Assembly (NCBI RefSeq): GCF_003952185.1
Contig: NZ_RXFS01000019.1
Location: forward strand, 1 to 64,000
Direction of reading: 5' to 3'
Source of the DNA: Variovorax sp. 679
GTDB lineage: Bacteria; Pseudomonadota; Gammaproteobacteria; Burkholderiales; Burkholderiaceae_C
DNA: 64,000 nt
Of the stretch, positions 9,329 through 22,144 are shown in pieces; within the stretch, counting starts at the first letter, position 1; every line of letters begins with the position of its first letter. A model generated the notes under the pieces. That model worked only from the letters and a program-made list of their open reading frames with translations, was not told the DNA's origin and searched no databases. The translations under genes were made by a program, and so were the position numbers.

Positions 9329-9410
9329 GCGATCGGCCATAAGCCGCGCTTATCCAAACGCAACCGGGAGACGCGTTCCCAACAGGCGCTGCCCTTCGGA
9401 TACTCGCCCA

Positions 9411-9430
9411 CGTCCGCATCCCTGCGGACG
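9411..9430 (+). terminator. hairpin between nucleoside hydrolase and amidohydrolase genes
   Basis: CGTCCGCA pairs perfectly with TGCGGACG around a 4-nt loop. No T-run follows. It could be a Rho-assisted end of the nucleoside hydrolase transcript or a leader structure of the next gene. Confidence 0.4.
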
Positions 9431-9457
9431 CACAACGAATCCGACAGAGACAACGCC

Positions 9458-10294
9458 GTGCCTTCCGCCACCATCACAGCCATCGACAGCCACGCCCACG
9501 TGTTCGTGCGTGGCCTGCCCCTAGCGGCGGCGCGCCGGCATGCGCCCGACTACGAAGCCACGCTGGCCGAATACCTCGCGCTGCTCGACGCGCATGGTGT
9601 CTCGCACGGTGTGCTGGTGCAGCCCAGCTTCCTTGGCACCGACAACAGTTTCCTGATCGACGCGCTGCGCGCCAGCCCCGTCCGCCTGCGCGGTGTCGCG
9701 GTGGTCGATCCGCAGGTGGACGACGCCACGCTGCAGATGATGGCTGAAGCCGGCGTCGTCGGCATCCGCCTCAACATCGTGGGCATGCCGCTGCCCGATT
9801 TCTCGTGGCCCGAGTGGCAAAGGCTCTTCGCCCGCGTGCATGCGCTGGGCTGGCACGTGGAGCTGCATCGCGAATCGCGCGACCTGGCGCTGGCCGCGCA
9901 GCCCGTGCTTGATGCCGGGTGTTCGCTGGTCGTCGACCACTTCGGCCGGCCCGCGTCGGCGCCCGCTGACGACGAAGGATTCGCATGGCTGCTCGGCGCC
10001 GCCGCCTGCGGGCGCGTCTGGGTCAAGCTCTCTGCCGCCTACCGCAACTGGCCAGTGGCCACCGCGGCCACGGCCGCGCGTGATGCCGCGAAGGCACTGC
10101 TGAAGGCCTTCGGCCCAGAACGCCTCGTGTGGGGCAGCGATTGGCCGCACACGCAACACCGAGAGATCGCCAACTACACCACCGCCCATGCGGCGCTGGC
10201 CGACTGGGTGCCCGACGCTGCCGCGCGCCGCCGCATCCTGATCGACACGCCCGCGCGGCTCTTCAAGTTCAAGACAGGAGACATCGACCAATGA
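9458..10294 (+). CDS. amidohydrolase_2-family hydrolase (lactonase-like)
   Basis: The 278-residue TIM-barrel metal-dependent hydrolase belongs to PF04909, the family of 2-pyrone-4,6-dicarboxylate lactonase. Visible landmarks are the N-terminal metal motif DSHAHVF (His12, His14), VELHRE near residue 145, VDHFGRP near 165 and the C-terminal GSDWPH near 225. The start codon is GTG, with only a weak purine stretch (CAGAGA) upstream. Its stop overlaps the start of the Bug receptor gene (ATGA), so the two are coupled. The pair suggests uptake and hydrolysis of a small carboxylate or lactone; the substrate cannot be read from sequence. Confidence 0.85.
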   Translation: MPSATITAIDSHAHVFVRGLPLAAARRHAPDYEATLAEYLALLDAHGVSHGVLVQPSFLGTDNSFLIDALRASPVRLRGVAVVDPQVDDATLQMMAEAGVVGIRLNIVGMPLPDFSWPEWQRLFARVHALGWHVELHRESRDLALAAQPVLDAGCSLVVDHFGRPASAPADDEGFAWLLGAAACGRVWVKLSAAYRNWPVATAATAARDAAKALLKAFGPERLVWGSDWPHTQHREIANYTTAHAALADWVPDAAARRRILIDTPARLFKFKTGDIDQ

Positions 10295-11283
10295 CCAAAG
10301 AAATCTCTCGCGCGCGGCTGCTGCGCGCCGTTCCCTTCGCGCTTGCCGGCGCGGCCCTGTTGCTGGGCGGCCTCAGTGCGCATGCCCAGGCATGGCCGTC
10401 CAAGCCCGTGCGGCTGGTCGTTAGCTATCCGCCCGGTGGCACGGTCGACGCGGTGGCGCGCATCGTCGCGCCCAAGCTCTCGGCGAAGCTGGGCCAGCCC
10501 GTGGTGATCGACAACCGCGGCGGCGCGGGCGGTGCCATCGGCGGCGACCTCGTCGCCAAGAGCGCGCCCGACGGCTACACCGTGCTGCTCGACGCCTCCA
10601 ACCACGCGCAGAACCCGGCGCTGCGCAAGATGCCCTTCGACACGCTGCGCGAGCTGGCGCCGGTGTCGCTGCTGGTGAAGGTGCCCAACGTGCTGGTGGT
10701 GAACCCCTCGGCGCCGATGAAGAGCGTTGCCGACCTGATCGCGCAGGCCAAGGCGAGGCCGGGCGGCATCAACTACGCCTCGTCGGGCAACGGCTCGGCG
10801 CAGCATCTGGCGGGCGAGCTGTTCGCCTCGATGGCCGGCGTGCAGATGACGCACGTGGCCTACAAGGGCGGCGGCCCCGCGCTCACCGACGTGATGTCGG
10901 GCCACGTGCCGGTGTTCTTCGCCAGCCTGGCTTCGAGCATGCCCTTCATCAAGGACGGCAAGCTGCGCCCGCTGGCCGTGACCGGCAAGGCGCATGCACC
11001 CGCCCTGCCGCAGCTGCCCACGGTGGCCGAGGCCGGCCTGCCCGGCTACGAGGTCTACGAATGGAATGCGGTGTTCGTTCCGGCCGGCACGCCCGCGCCG
11101 GTGGCGGAGCGTCTCTCGAAGGAGTTCGCCGCCGCGCTCAAGGATCCGGAGGTGCGCAGCCGGCTCGAAGCGCTGGGCGCCGAGGTGATCGGCTCCAGCC
11201 CTGCGGAGCTCGACAGCTTCCGCCGCGCCGAGATCGCGAAGTGGACCAAGCTCGCGAAGGACAACAAGATCCAGATGGATTGA
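10291..11283 (+). CDS. Bug/TctC-family periplasmic solute-binding protein
   Basis: The 330-residue periplasmic receptor belongs to the tripartite tricarboxylate transporter type, a family greatly expanded in Burkholderiales. A signal peptide (about residues 1-32, ending AHAQ) is followed by WPSKPVRLVVSYPPGGTVD, the family's N-terminal signature, and later by the conserved DVMSGHVPVFFASL region. The ATG overlaps the stop of the amidohydrolase gene and has ACAGGAG 10 nt upstream. No TctA/TctB membrane genes are adjacent, as is usual for orphan Bug proteins. It presumably binds the substrate or product of the coupled amidohydrolase (inference). Confidence 0.92.
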   Translation: MTKEISRARLLRAVPFALAGAALLLGGLSAHAQAWPSKPVRLVVSYPPGGTVDAVARIVAPKLSAKLGQPVVIDNRGGAGGAIGGDLVAKSAPDGYTVLLDASNHAQNPALRKMPFDTLRELAPVSLLVKVPNVLVVNPSAPMKSVADLIAQAKARPGGINYASSGNGSAQHLAGELFASMAGVQMTHVAYKGGGPALTDVMSGHVPVFFASLASSMPFIKDGKLRPLAVTGKAHAPALPQLPTVAEAGLPGYEVYEWNAVFVPAGTPAPVAERLSKEFAAALKDPEVRSRLEALGAEVIGSSPAELDSFRRAEIAKWTKLAKDNKIQMD

Positions 11284-11293
11284 GGCTGGCGCC

Positions 11294-12175
11294 TCAGCCG
11301 CGCAGCATGGCGGCGAAGGTGTCCGCGAAGGTCGGCCGCGAGCGGGCCAGCCACAGCGCCGACAGCTCGAAGGCCGGCAGCCCCGCGCCGTCGCGCACCT
11401 CGGCATAGCGCACGCCCTCGTGCTGCAGCGCGCGCACCGAGCGCGGCAGCAGCGACCAGCCCAGCCCCGCGGCAACGCAGGCCAGCACCGTCAGCGTGCG
11501 GTTGGCGTCCTGCACCACGCGCGTCTCGTGGCCGGCGCGGCGCAGCGCGCCCAGCAGCTGTGCGCGCAGGGCGGGTATCTGCTGCTCCGGGAACCACACG
11601 AGTCCGTGCCGCGCGACGTCGGCGAGCGACACGCAGCCGTCCTCATGAAGCGGCCATGAGGAGGGCAGCGCGGCGATCAGCGGCTCCTCGCCCAGCCGCA
11701 GCTCGTGCACCCGGGCCGTGACCGTCACCGGCGGATGCAGCAGCGCGATGTCGATGCGCCCGCCTTCCAGCGCCGACACCTGCTCGGCATTGCTCATCTC
11801 GCGCAGCACCACGTCGAGCTGCGGATGCTCCGCGCGCAGCCGGCGCAGCGCGTTAGGCAGCACCTCGTAGACCGCGTGCGTGACGAAGCCGATCGTGAGC
11901 CGGCCCGCGCGCCCGGCGCCCATCGCGCGGGCACGTTCGGTGGCGGTGTCGCCGTAGGCCAGGCTGGCGCGCAGGTCGTCGATGACGGCCAGCCCCGCGT
12001 CGGTGAGCGTGGCACCGCGGCGCGAGCGCGTGAAGAGCCGCGTGCCGAGCTCCTGTTCGAGCCGGTTCAGCGTCTGCGTGAGCGCCGGCTGCGCCAGGCC
12101 CATCCGCTCGGCCGCCTTCGTGAGGCTACCCGCCTCGGCGATCGCGATCACGCAGCGCATCTGGCGGGTGTCCAT
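11294..12175 (-). CDS. LysR-family transcriptional regulator
   Basis: The 293-residue protein has an N-terminal winged helix-turn-helix (about residues 1-60, GSLTKAAERMGLAQPALTQTLNRLEQELGTRLF in register with the family) and a C-terminal effector-binding domain. It is convergent with the Bug receptor gene (10 bp between stops) and 23 bp downstream of recQ on the same strand. The amidohydrolase and Bug pair is the most likely target by proximity, although LysR regulators usually sit divergently to their targets, so this is tentative. Confidence 0.92.
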   Translation of the reverse strand: MDTRQMRCVIAIAEAGSLTKAAERMGLAQPALTQTLNRLEQELGTRLFTRSRRGATLTDAGLAVIDDLRASLAYGDTATERARAMGAGRAGRLTIGFVTHAVYEVLPNALRRLRAEHPQLDVVLREMSNAEQVSALEGGRIDIALLHPPVTVTARVHELRLGEEPLIAALPSSWPLHEDGCVSLADVARHGLVWFPEQQIPALRAQLLGALRRAGHETRVVQDANRTLTVLACVAAGLGWSLLPRSVRALQHEGVRYAEVRDGAGLPAFELSALWLARSRPTFADTFAAMLRG

Positions 12176-12198
12176 GGCGGGGCCCCTTTCCTACGAAC

Positions 12199-14091
<1,893 letters not shown>

Positions 14092-14172
14092 AGGCAGCGG
14101 GCGGGGGAAGGTCGGAAGGGAGGGTGGAAGAGGGCGGCCGCCGATTGTCCCCCAGCGCCGCCGATATCACTG

Positions 14173-14188
14173 TGGCACGAGGTTTGCA
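14173..14188 (+). promoter_or_regulatory. sigma-54 (RpoN) promoter for the hut-region operon
   Basis: TGGCACGAGGTTTGCA carries GG and GC at the -24/-12 spacing and agrees with every defined position of TGGCACGRNNNTTGCW. It lies in the recQ/hut divergent gap and points toward the ABC and hut genes. Transcription would begin near 14199. Nitrogen (NtrC) control of histidine use is well established in other bacteria and would fit. Confidence 0.7.
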
Positions 14189-14214
14189 ATGGTTGCCGCC
14201 GTCCCGTGTCCTTT

Positions 14215-14227
14215 CTTGTCTAGACAG
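14215..14227. promoter_or_regulatory. HutC operator 1
   Basis: CTTGTCTAGACAG contains the perfect palindrome TGTCTAGACA. It closely resembles the CTTGTATATACAAG-type sites bound by HutC in Pseudomonas and Klebsiella. It lies just downstream of the predicted sigma-54 start site, where bound HutC would block transcription. Confidence 0.75.
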
Positions 14228-14232
14228 CAAAC

Positions 14233-14257
14233 GGGTGCATTTCCCAAGGAAGTGCAC
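14233..14257 (+). promoter_or_regulatory. inverted repeat between the two HutC sites
   Basis: GGTGCATTTCC and GGAAGTGCACC form 11-bp arms with one mismatch around CAA. The right half runs into TGCACCAAAAATG, which resembles one half of an NtrC box (TGCACC-N5-GGTGCA). It could be a protein-binding site or an mRNA hairpin. Confidence 0.4.
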
Positions 14258-14280
14258 CAAAAATGACCTTTCGGGTTATC

Positions 14281-14293
14281 CTGTATATACAAG
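14281..14293. promoter_or_regulatory. HutC operator 2
   Basis: CTGTATATACAAG contains the perfect palindrome TGTATATACA, the classical HutC core. Its centre is 65 bp from operator 1, so looping or cooperative binding by HutC dimers is possible. Confidence 0.8.
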
Positions 14294-14386
14294 TTGGGGC
14301 GCTTGGCAACAATGCGAGGCGTGCGTTACCCGGCCATCGGGCCCGCCGCCGAGCCTTTTCCCAAAGAACAGACCCCAGGAGTACCC

Positions 14387-15358
14387 ATGGTCAAGACGGT
14401 AGTTGTGAAAGTCGCTTCGCTGCTTGCAGCAGGTGCGTGTGCAGCAGGCATGGCCGGAACGGCCGCAGCCCAGGATCTGACGAAGATCGCGCTCGGCATG
14501 TCCGGCTGGACCGGCTTCGCGCCGCTCTCGCTGGCCGACAAGGCCGGCATCTTCAAGAAGAACGGGCTCGACGTCGAACTCAAGATGATCCCGCAGAAGG
14601 ACCGCCACCTGGCGCTGGCCTCCGGCGCCATTCAGTGCGCGGCCACCACGGTCGAGACGCATGTGGCCTGGAACGCCAACGGCGTGCCCATCGTGCAGAT
14701 CTTCCAGATGGACAAGTCCTACGGCGCCGACGGCCTCGCGGTGCGCGGCGACGTCAGCAAGTTCTCCGACCTCAAGGGCAAGACCATCGGCGTCGACGCG
14801 CCCGGCACCGCGCCTTACTTCGGCCTGGCCTGGATGCTCAACAAGAACGGCATGACGCTGAAGGACGTGAAGACCACCACGCTGTCGCCGCAGGCTTCGG
14901 CCCAGGCCTTCGTGGCCGGCCAGAACGACGCCGCCATGACCTATGAGCCGTACCTCTCGACCGTGCGCGCCAACCCCGCCGCCGGCAAGATCCTGGCCAC
15001 CACGCTCGACTACCCGATGGTGATGGACACCGTCGGCTGCGCGCCCACCTGGCTCAAGGCCAACGCCAAGGCCGCCGCCGCGCTCACCAAGTCGTACTTC
15101 GAGGCGCTCGACATGATCAAGGCCGAGCCTGAGAAGTCGAACGAACTCATGGGCTCGGCCGTGAAGCAGAGCGGCGAGCAGTTCGCCAAGTCGTCGGCCT
15201 TCCTGCGCTGGCAGGACAAGGCCGCCAACCAGAAGTTCTTCGCAGGCGAACTCACCAGCTTCATGAAGGAAGCCGCGCCCATCCTTCTGGAAGCCGGCGT
15301 GATCCGCAAGGCGCCTGAAGACTTCGCGGCGACCTTCGATGCAAGCTTCGTCAAGTAA
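14387..15358 (+). CDS. ABC transporter substrate-binding protein, NitT/TauT type
   Basis: The 324-residue periplasmic receptor has a signal peptide of about 28 residues ending TAAAQ. The mature start DLTKIALGMSGWTGFAPLSLADKAGIFKKNG is typical of SsuA/TauA/ThiY-like binding proteins. CAGGAG 5 nt before the ATG supports the start; two upstream in-frame ATGs would lie on or beside HutC operator 2. It is the first gene behind the sigma-54 promoter and HutC sites and is followed by its permease and ATPase. From this setting, histidine, urocanate or a related imidazole is the probable ligand, although the family binds many compounds. Confidence 0.88.
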   Translation: MVKTVVVKVASLLAAGACAAGMAGTAAAQDLTKIALGMSGWTGFAPLSLADKAGIFKKNGLDVELKMIPQKDRHLALASGAIQCAATTVETHVAWNANGVPIVQIFQMDKSYGADGLAVRGDVSKFSDLKGKTIGVDAPGTAPYFGLAWMLNKNGMTLKDVKTTTLSPQASAQAFVAGQNDAAMTYEPYLSTVRANPAAGKILATTLDYPMVMDTVGCAPTWLKANAKAAAALTKSYFEALDMIKAEPEKSNELMGSAVKQSGEQFAKSSAFLRWQDKAANQKFFAGELTSFMKEAAPILLEAGVIRKAPEDFAATFDASFVK

Positions 15359-15371
15359 GGCTGTGACCCAG

Positions 15372-16241
15372 ATGACGCAGATGTCGTCCGCCGCGGTGCC
15401 TGCTGCGCCGCAGGCCGCTTCCCCCAGGCCCGCGGCGCCGGTCGTCGCGCCTGCGCGCCGCCGCGCGCTCGCTCCGCTCGAACCCATCGGCACGCGCGCC
15501 CGCGTGCTGCTGGGGCTCGCGTTCTTCGTCGTCTTCGTGCTCGTGTGGGCCATCGCCACGCTCGGCGGCTTCGTGCCGCCGACCTTCCTCGCGAGCCCGC
15601 CGACCATGGTCAAGGAAGGCTGGCTGCTCTTCACCGAGTACGGCTTCATCGGCGACATCGGCATGACCGTGTGGCGCGTGTTCGGCGGCTTCCTGCTGGC
15701 GGCCGTGTTCGCGGTGCCGCTGGGCATCGCCATGGGCACCTGGAAGGCCGTGGAGGCCTTCTTCGAGCCCTTCGTCTCCTTCTGCCGCTACCTGCCGGCC
15801 TCGGCCTTCATCCCGCTGCTGATCCTGTGGGCGGGCCTGGGCGAGATGCAGAAGCTGCTGGTGATCTTCATCGGCTCCTTCTTCCAGATCGTGCTGATGG
15901 TGGCCGTCACCGTGGGCGGCGCGCGGCGCGACCTCGTCGAAGCCGCCTATACGCTGGGCGCCAACAGCCGTGGCATCGTGGCGCGCGTGCTCATTCCGGG
16001 TGCCGCGCCGGGCATCGCCGAGACGCTGCGCCTCGTGCTCGGCTGGGCATGGACCTACGTGATCGTGGCGGAGCTGATCGGCTCTTCGTCGGGCATCGGC
16101 CACATGATCACCGACAGCCAGGCGCTGCTGAACACCGGCCAGATCATCTTCGGGATCATCGTGATCGGCGTCATCGGCCTGCTTTCCGACTTCGCCTTCA
16201 AGGCAATCAACCGCCGTCTGTTTGCATGGGCCGCACTGTGA
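15372..16241 (+). CDS. ABC transporter permease, NitT/TauT type
   Basis: The inner-membrane permease has about 289 residues and about six membrane helices. After a Pro/Ala-rich N-terminal tail it carries the BPD_transp_1 fold; the EAA loop is visible as EAAYTLGANSRGIVARVLIPGAAPGI (ATPase contact) near residue 195. The start is uncertain among GTG 15363, ATG 15372 and ATG 15381, with AAGG at 15357-15360 as the only nearby box. An ATG at 15339 would overlap the receptor gene. The stop overlaps the start of the ATPase gene (TGATG), indicating translational coupling. Confidence 0.9.
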   Translation: MTQMSSAAVPAAPQAASPRPAAPVVAPARRRALAPLEPIGTRARVLLGLAFFVVFVLVWAIATLGGFVPPTFLASPPTMVKEGWLLFTEYGFIGDIGMTVWRVFGGFLLAAVFAVPLGIAMGTWKAVEAFFEPFVSFCRYLPASAFIPLLILWAGLGEMQKLLVIFIGSFFQIVLMVAVTVGGARRDLVEAAYTLGANSRGIVARVLIPGAAPGIAETLRLVLGWAWTYVIVAELIGSSSGIGHMITDSQALLNTGQIIFGIIVIGVIGLLSDFAFKAINRRLFAWAAL

Positions 16242-17026
16242 TGTCGCAGAACCAACTTTCCATCCAGGGCGTCTCGCGCGTCTTCACCGGCACCAAGGGC
16301 CAGCGCACGCAGGCGCTGCAGCCGATCGACTTCGAGGTGAAGGAGAACGACTTCGTCACCATCCTCGGCCCCTCTGGCTGCGGCAAGTCGACGCTGCTGC
16401 GCATCGTGGCGGGGCTCGACTTCCCGACCACCGGCCAGGTGCTGCTCGACGGCGAGCGCATCGAGGGCCCGGGAGCCGACCGCGGCGTGGTGTTCCAGAG
16501 CTACACGCTCTTTCCGTGGCTCACGGTGGCGCAGAACATCCGCTTCGGCCTGCGCGAGCGCGGCATGAGCGAGGCCGACCAGAAGGAGCGCAGCGAGTTC
16601 TTCATCGCCAAGGTCGGCCTGCGCGGCTTCGAGAACCACTTCCCTAAGCAGCTCTCGGGCGGCATGCAGCAGCGCACGGCGATTGCGCGCGCGCTGGCCA
16701 ACGACCCCAAGATGCTGCTGCTCGACGAGCCCTTCGGCGCGCTCGACAATCAGACCCGCGTGCTGATGCAGGAGCTGCTGCTCGGCATCTGGGAATCGGC
16801 GCAGAAGACGGTGCTGTTCGTCACGCACGACATCGACGAGGCCATCTTCATGGCCAACCGCGTGGCGGTGTTCAGCGCGCGCCCCGGTCGCATCAAGACC
16901 GAGATCGCGGTCGACTTTCCGCACCCGCGTAGCTACACCATCAAGACCTCGCCGGAGTTCATGGAAATCAAGGCACGCCTGACGGAAGAAATCCGCGCCG
17001 AATCGATGGCCGCGGCGGAGCACTGA
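16241..17026 (+). CDS. ABC transporter ATP-binding protein, NitT/TauT type
   Basis: The 261-residue cytoplasmic ATPase is the partner of the preceding permease. All motifs are present: Walker [11 protein letters not shown]-loop [14 protein letters not shown], signature LSGGMQQR, Walker [13 protein letters not shown] and the H-loop THDIDEA. The start ATG overlaps the permease stop; an in-frame ATG five codons earlier is also possible. hutC follows after 10 bp, so hutC is probably in the same transcript. Confidence 0.92.
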   Translation: MSQNQLSIQGVSRVFTGTKGQRTQALQPIDFEVKENDFVTILGPSGCGKSTLLRIVAGLDFPTTGQVLLDGERIEGPGADRGVVFQSYTLFPWLTVAQNIRFGLRERGMSEADQKERSEFFIAKVGLRGFENHFPKQLSGGMQQRTAIARALANDPKMLLLDEPFGALDNQTRVLMQELLLGIWESAQKTVLFVTHDIDEAIFMANRVAVFSARPGRIKTEIAVDFPHPRSYTIKTSPEFMEIKARLTEEIRAESMAAAEH

Positions 17027-17036
17027 CGAAGACACG

Positions 17037-17774
17037 ATGAAACGCGACCTGCCGACCCTCGCGCTCTACGCGCAAGTCATGGATCACATCTCCCGCAAGA
17101 TCCAGGACGGGACGTGGCCGCCCGGCCACCGCCTGCCGTCGGAGCACGAGCTGGTCGCGCAGTTCGGCATGGCGCGCATGACGGTGAACCGCGCGCTGCG
17201 CGAGCTGGTGGAGCAGGGGCGCATCGTGCGCGTGGCGGGCGTCGGCAGCTTCGTGGCGGAGAACAAGCCGCAATCCACGCTGCTGCAGATCGCCAACATC
17301 GCCAGCGAGATCCGCCAGCGCGGGCACGACTACCGCTGCGAGATGATCGAAGTCGAGCGCATCGCCGCCTCACCCGACGTGGCCGCATGGCTCGACAAGC
17401 AGGCCGGCGACTCGGTGTTCCACAGCGTGTGCCTGCACCTGGAGAACGGCACGCCGGTGCAGCTGGAAGAGCGCTACGTCAATCCGCAGGTGGTGCCCGA
17501 CTACCTCGAGCAAGACTTCGGCGCGACGCCGCCCAGCGAGTACCTGGTGCGCAACGTGCCTTTCGACCAGATCGAGCACGTGGTCGACGCCGTGCTGCCC
17601 AACGCCGAACAGGCCGAGCGACTCGCGATGACGGCCACCGACCCCTGCCTGCTGCTCACGCGCCGCACCTGGTCGCGCAACGTCCCCGTGACCTGGGTGC
17701 GCTGCCTGCATCCCGCTTCCAGATACAGCCTGGGAAGCCGCTTCAAGGCCGACGGCAACCCGAGCTTCGGCTGA
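17037..17774 (+). CDS. hutC: histidine utilization repressor HutC (GntR family)
   Basis: The 245-residue repressor has an N-terminal GntR winged helix (about residues 5-70, with [28 protein letters not shown]) and a C-terminal UTRA ligand-binding domain. In other bacteria urocanate releases HutC from DNA. The three CTTGTATATACAAG-like palindromes in this cluster are its obvious targets: two in front of the ABC operon and one between hutC and hutH. It would therefore control its own transcript and hutH onward. It lies 10 bp behind the ABC ATPase gene. Confidence 0.93.
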   Translation: MKRDLPTLALYAQVMDHISRKIQDGTWPPGHRLPSEHELVAQFGMARMTVNRALRELVEQGRIVRVAGVGSFVAENKPQSTLLQIANIASEIRQRGHDYRCEMIEVERIAASPDVAAWLDKQAGDSVFHSVCLHLENGTPVQLEERYVNPQVVPDYLEQDFGATPPSEYLVRNVPFDQIEHVVDAVLPNAEQAERLAMTATDPCLLLTRRTWSRNVPVTWVRCLHPASRYSLGSRFKADGNPSFG

Positions 17775-17814
17775 TTTTTTCGCCCTCAGAGACCTCCGAT
17801 TTCACTCGCAACTA

Positions 17815-17827
17815 CTTGTATAGACAG
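17815..17827. promoter_or_regulatory. HutC operator 3, upstream of hutH
   Basis: CTTGTATAGACAG has the HutC-type core TGTATAGACA with one mismatch from perfect symmetry. It ends 6 nt before the hutH start codon, so a bound repressor would cover the hutH start region. Confidence 0.75.
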
Positions 17828-17833
17828 GTTCAC

Positions 17834-19393
17834 ATGCCAAGCAAAAACACCGCCAATCCAGATGCCACCCTGACCCTCGTCCCCGGCAAGGTCGACCTCG
17901 CGATGCTGCGTCGCATCCAGGCCGGCGGCGTGCGGCTCGCGCTCGACGCTTCGGTGCGCGAGGGCATGCAGCGTGCCGAAGCCGCCGTGCGCCACATCGT
18001 GGAGAACGACCAGGTCGTCTACGGCATCAACACCGGCTTCGGCAAGCTCGCCAGCACGCGCATCGGCAACGACCACCTCGCCGAGCTGCAGCGCAACCTG
18101 GTGCTCTCGCACAGCGTGGGCACGGGCGAGCCGCTGGCCGCGCCCGTCGTGCGCATGATCCTCGCGACCAAGGCGGTGAGCCTGGCGCGCGGGCACTCGG
18201 GCGTGCGGCCCGCGCTGGCCGACGCGCTGCTGGCGCTGTTCAACGCAGGTGTCACGCCGAGCATCCCGTGCAAGGGCTCGGTCGGCGCATCGGGCGACCT
18301 CGCGCCGCTCGCGCACATGGCCTGCGTGCTGATCGGCGAAGGCCAGGCGACGCTGGCCGACGGCAAGGTCGTCGGCGGTGCCGAGGCGATGCGCAGCATC
18401 GGCCTCGAGCCCTTCGTGCTCGGCCCCAAGGAAGGCCTGGCGCTGCTCAACGGCACGCAGGTGTCGACCGCGCTGGCGCTGGCAGGCCTCTTCGGCGCTG
18501 AAAACGTGTTCGCCTCGGCCCTGATGTCGGGCGCGCTCTCGCTCGAAGCCATCCAGGGCTCGATCAAGCCCTTCGACGCACGCATCCACGCCGCGCGCGG
18601 CCAGCCGGGCCAGATCGCTGTGGCGGGCGCCGTGCGCACGCTGCTCGAGGGCAGCGAGATCGTTCCCTCGCACGCCGACTGCGGCCGCGTGCAGGACCCG
18701 TACTCGGTGCGCTGCATCCCGCAGGTGATGGGCGCCTGCCTCGACAACCTCGCGCACGCCGCACGCGTGCTGGTGATCGAAGCCAACGCCGCATCGGACA
18801 ACCCGCTGGTCTTCACGGACACGGGCGAGGTCATCTCGGGCGGCAACTTCCACGCCGAGCCCGTCGCCTTCGCGGCCGACATCGTGGCGCTGGCCGTGAG
18901 CGAAGTGGGTGCGATCTCCGAGCGCCGCCTCGCGCTGCTGCTCGACAGCGGCCTGTCGGGCCTGCCGCCCTTCCTCGTGCGCGACGGCGGCCTCAACTCC
19001 GGCTTCATGATCGCGCAGGTCACGGCCGCGGCACTCGCCTCGGAGAACAAGTCGCTCGCGCACCCGGCCAGCGTCGACAGCCTGCCGACCTCGGCCAACC
19101 AGGAAGACCATGTGTCGATGGCCACCTTCGCGGGTCGCCGCCTGGCCGACATGGTCAACAACACGGCAGTGGTGGTCGGCATCGAAGCGATGGCCGCCGC
19201 GCAAGGCATCGAGCTCAAGCGCAAGCTGAAAAGCTCGCCGCTGGTCGAAGCCGAATTCGCCGGCATCCGCGAGAAGGTCGCCTTCCTCGAAACCGACCGC
19301 TACCTCGCTCCCGACATCGAAGCCATGCGCCTGTGGGCGCTGAAGGCCGAACTGCCGGCCGCGCTGCTCGACATCCTGCCCAGTCACTCGTAA
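17834..19393 (+). CDS. hutH: histidine ammonia-lyase
   Basis: It removes ammonia from L-histidine to give trans-urocanate, the first step of the pathway, in the cytosol. The 519 residues match the family. The self-forming MIO cofactor site ASG lies in [14 protein letters not shown] (about 150), the catalytic-lid residues YGINTGFG are near 60, and NQEDHVSM is near 418. The ATG at 17834 is the first plausible start after the HutC operator. hutU follows after 28 bp. Confidence 0.97.
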   Translation: MPSKNTANPDATLTLVPGKVDLAMLRRIQAGGVRLALDASVREGMQRAEAAVRHIVENDQVVYGINTGFGKLASTRIGNDHLAELQRNLVLSHSVGTGEPLAAPVVRMILATKAVSLARGHSGVRPALADALLALFNAGVTPSIPCKGSVGASGDLAPLAHMACVLIGEGQATLADGKVVGGAEAMRSIGLEPFVLGPKEGLALLNGTQVSTALALAGLFGAENVFASALMSGALSLEAIQGSIKPFDARIHAARGQPGQIAVAGAVRTLLEGSEIVPSHADCGRVQDPYSVRCIPQVMGACLDNLAHAARVLVIEANAASDNPLVFTDTGEVISGGNFHAEPVAFAADIVALAVSEVGAISERRLALLLDSGLSGLPPFLVRDGGLNSGFMIAQVTAAALASENKSLAHPASVDSLPTSANQEDHVSMATFAGRRLADMVNNTAVVVGIEAMAAAQGIELKRKLKSSPLVEAEFAGIREKVAFLETDRYLAPDIEAMRLWALKAELPAALLDILPSHS

Positions 19394-19421
19394 AACACAT
19401 CCCGATTAGGAGAACCACGCC

Positions 19422-21142
<1,721 letters not shown>

Positions 21143-21143
<1 letters not shown>

Positions 21144-21988
21144 TGGCAGGCCTGCCCGATGCCCTGGAACTGCAGCGCCGAGTGCAGGCGCGCGTGGACG
21201 ATGCGCTGGTCGCGCAGTTCCAGCGCGACGGCGCGGTCTGCATCCGCCAGCTGCTCACGGCCGACGAGCTCGCGCTGCTGCGCGACGGCATCGAGGCCAA
21301 CCTCGCCGCGCCCAGCCCGCGCGCCAAGATCGCGAGCCGGCCCGACGACCCGGGCCGCTTCTTCGAGGACTTCTGCAACTGGCAGGAGATCGACGCCTTC
21401 CGCCGCTTCATCTTCGAGGCGCCGCTCGCGCAGCTGGCGCAGCGGCTCATGGGCTCGAACACCGTGCGGCTGTACCACGACCACCTTCTCGTGAAGGAGC
21501 CCGGCACGCGCCAGCGCACGCCGTGGCACCAGGACCAGCCCTACTACAACATCGAGGGCGAGCAGAACGTCAGCATGTGGATTCCGGTCGATCCGGTGTC
21601 GCGCGCCGCCACGCTCGAGTTCGTGGCCGGCTCCCACAAGGGGCCGTGGCTGATGCCGCGCACCTTCATGGACAACCACGCCAAGTGGTTCCCCGAAGGC
21701 AGCCTGGAAGACCTGCCCGACATCGAGGGCGCGCGCGAGCGCTTTCCCATCGTGGGCTGGAACATCGAGCCCGGCGATTTCGTCTGCTTCCACATGCTCA
21801 CGCTGCACGCGGCGGCCGGCGTGGAGGGGCCGAACCGGCGTCGGGTGTTCTCGGTGCGCTTCCTGGGCGACGACATCCGCCACGCGCCGCGCAGCTGGAA
21901 GACATCGCCCGACTTTCCCGGGCTGGCCGACACGCTGCCGGCTGGCGCGCCCATGGACGACGCGCGCTTTCCGCTGCTGGTTGGCTGA
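21143..21988 (+). CDS. phytanoyl-CoA dioxygenase (PhyH)-family Fe(II)/2-oxoglutarate enzyme
   Basis: The 281-residue cytosolic oxygenase has the facial triad visible as His129-x-Asp131 (TPWHQDQPYY) and His222 (LTLHAAAG). A conserved arginine, Arg239 (RRRVFSVRF), should hold the 2-oxoglutarate carboxylate. The ATG overlaps the hutU stop codon, so it is coupled to the Hut enzymes. PhyH-like enzymes hydroxylate varied small molecules. The context suggests a histidine-derived or imidazole-type substrate, but none of the five canonical Hut reactions needs this chemistry. Confidence 0.88.
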
Positions 21989-22047
21989 GGAAACAGGCAG
22001 GAAGTGGGCTCGGGGTTAAGCCGAAGGTAGAAAGAAAAAACGCACCC

Positions 22048-22066
22048 ATTCCCACCAGTTGGGAAT
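22048..22066. promoter_or_regulatory. inverted repeat upstream of the iclR gene
   Basis: ATTCCCA and TGGGAAT form a perfect 7-bp inverted repeat with a 5-bp spacer. It lies 60 bp after the dioxygenase stop codon and 79 bp before the IclR-type start. It is a plausible autoregulatory operator for the IclR protein. Confidence 0.5.
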
Positions 22067-22144
22067 CAAGGCTTGGAAGTGGGAACGGCGAGCAAGATAC
22101 TGCACGCCGCCTCATCCACTTTCGACCTCCAGCGACTGCCTCCG

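Noticed and set aside
14092-14172. Gene in the recQ-proximal part of the divergent gap
   Set aside because: No frame with a start, ribosome binding site or recognisable sequence; it is leader of recQ and upstream promoter DNA.
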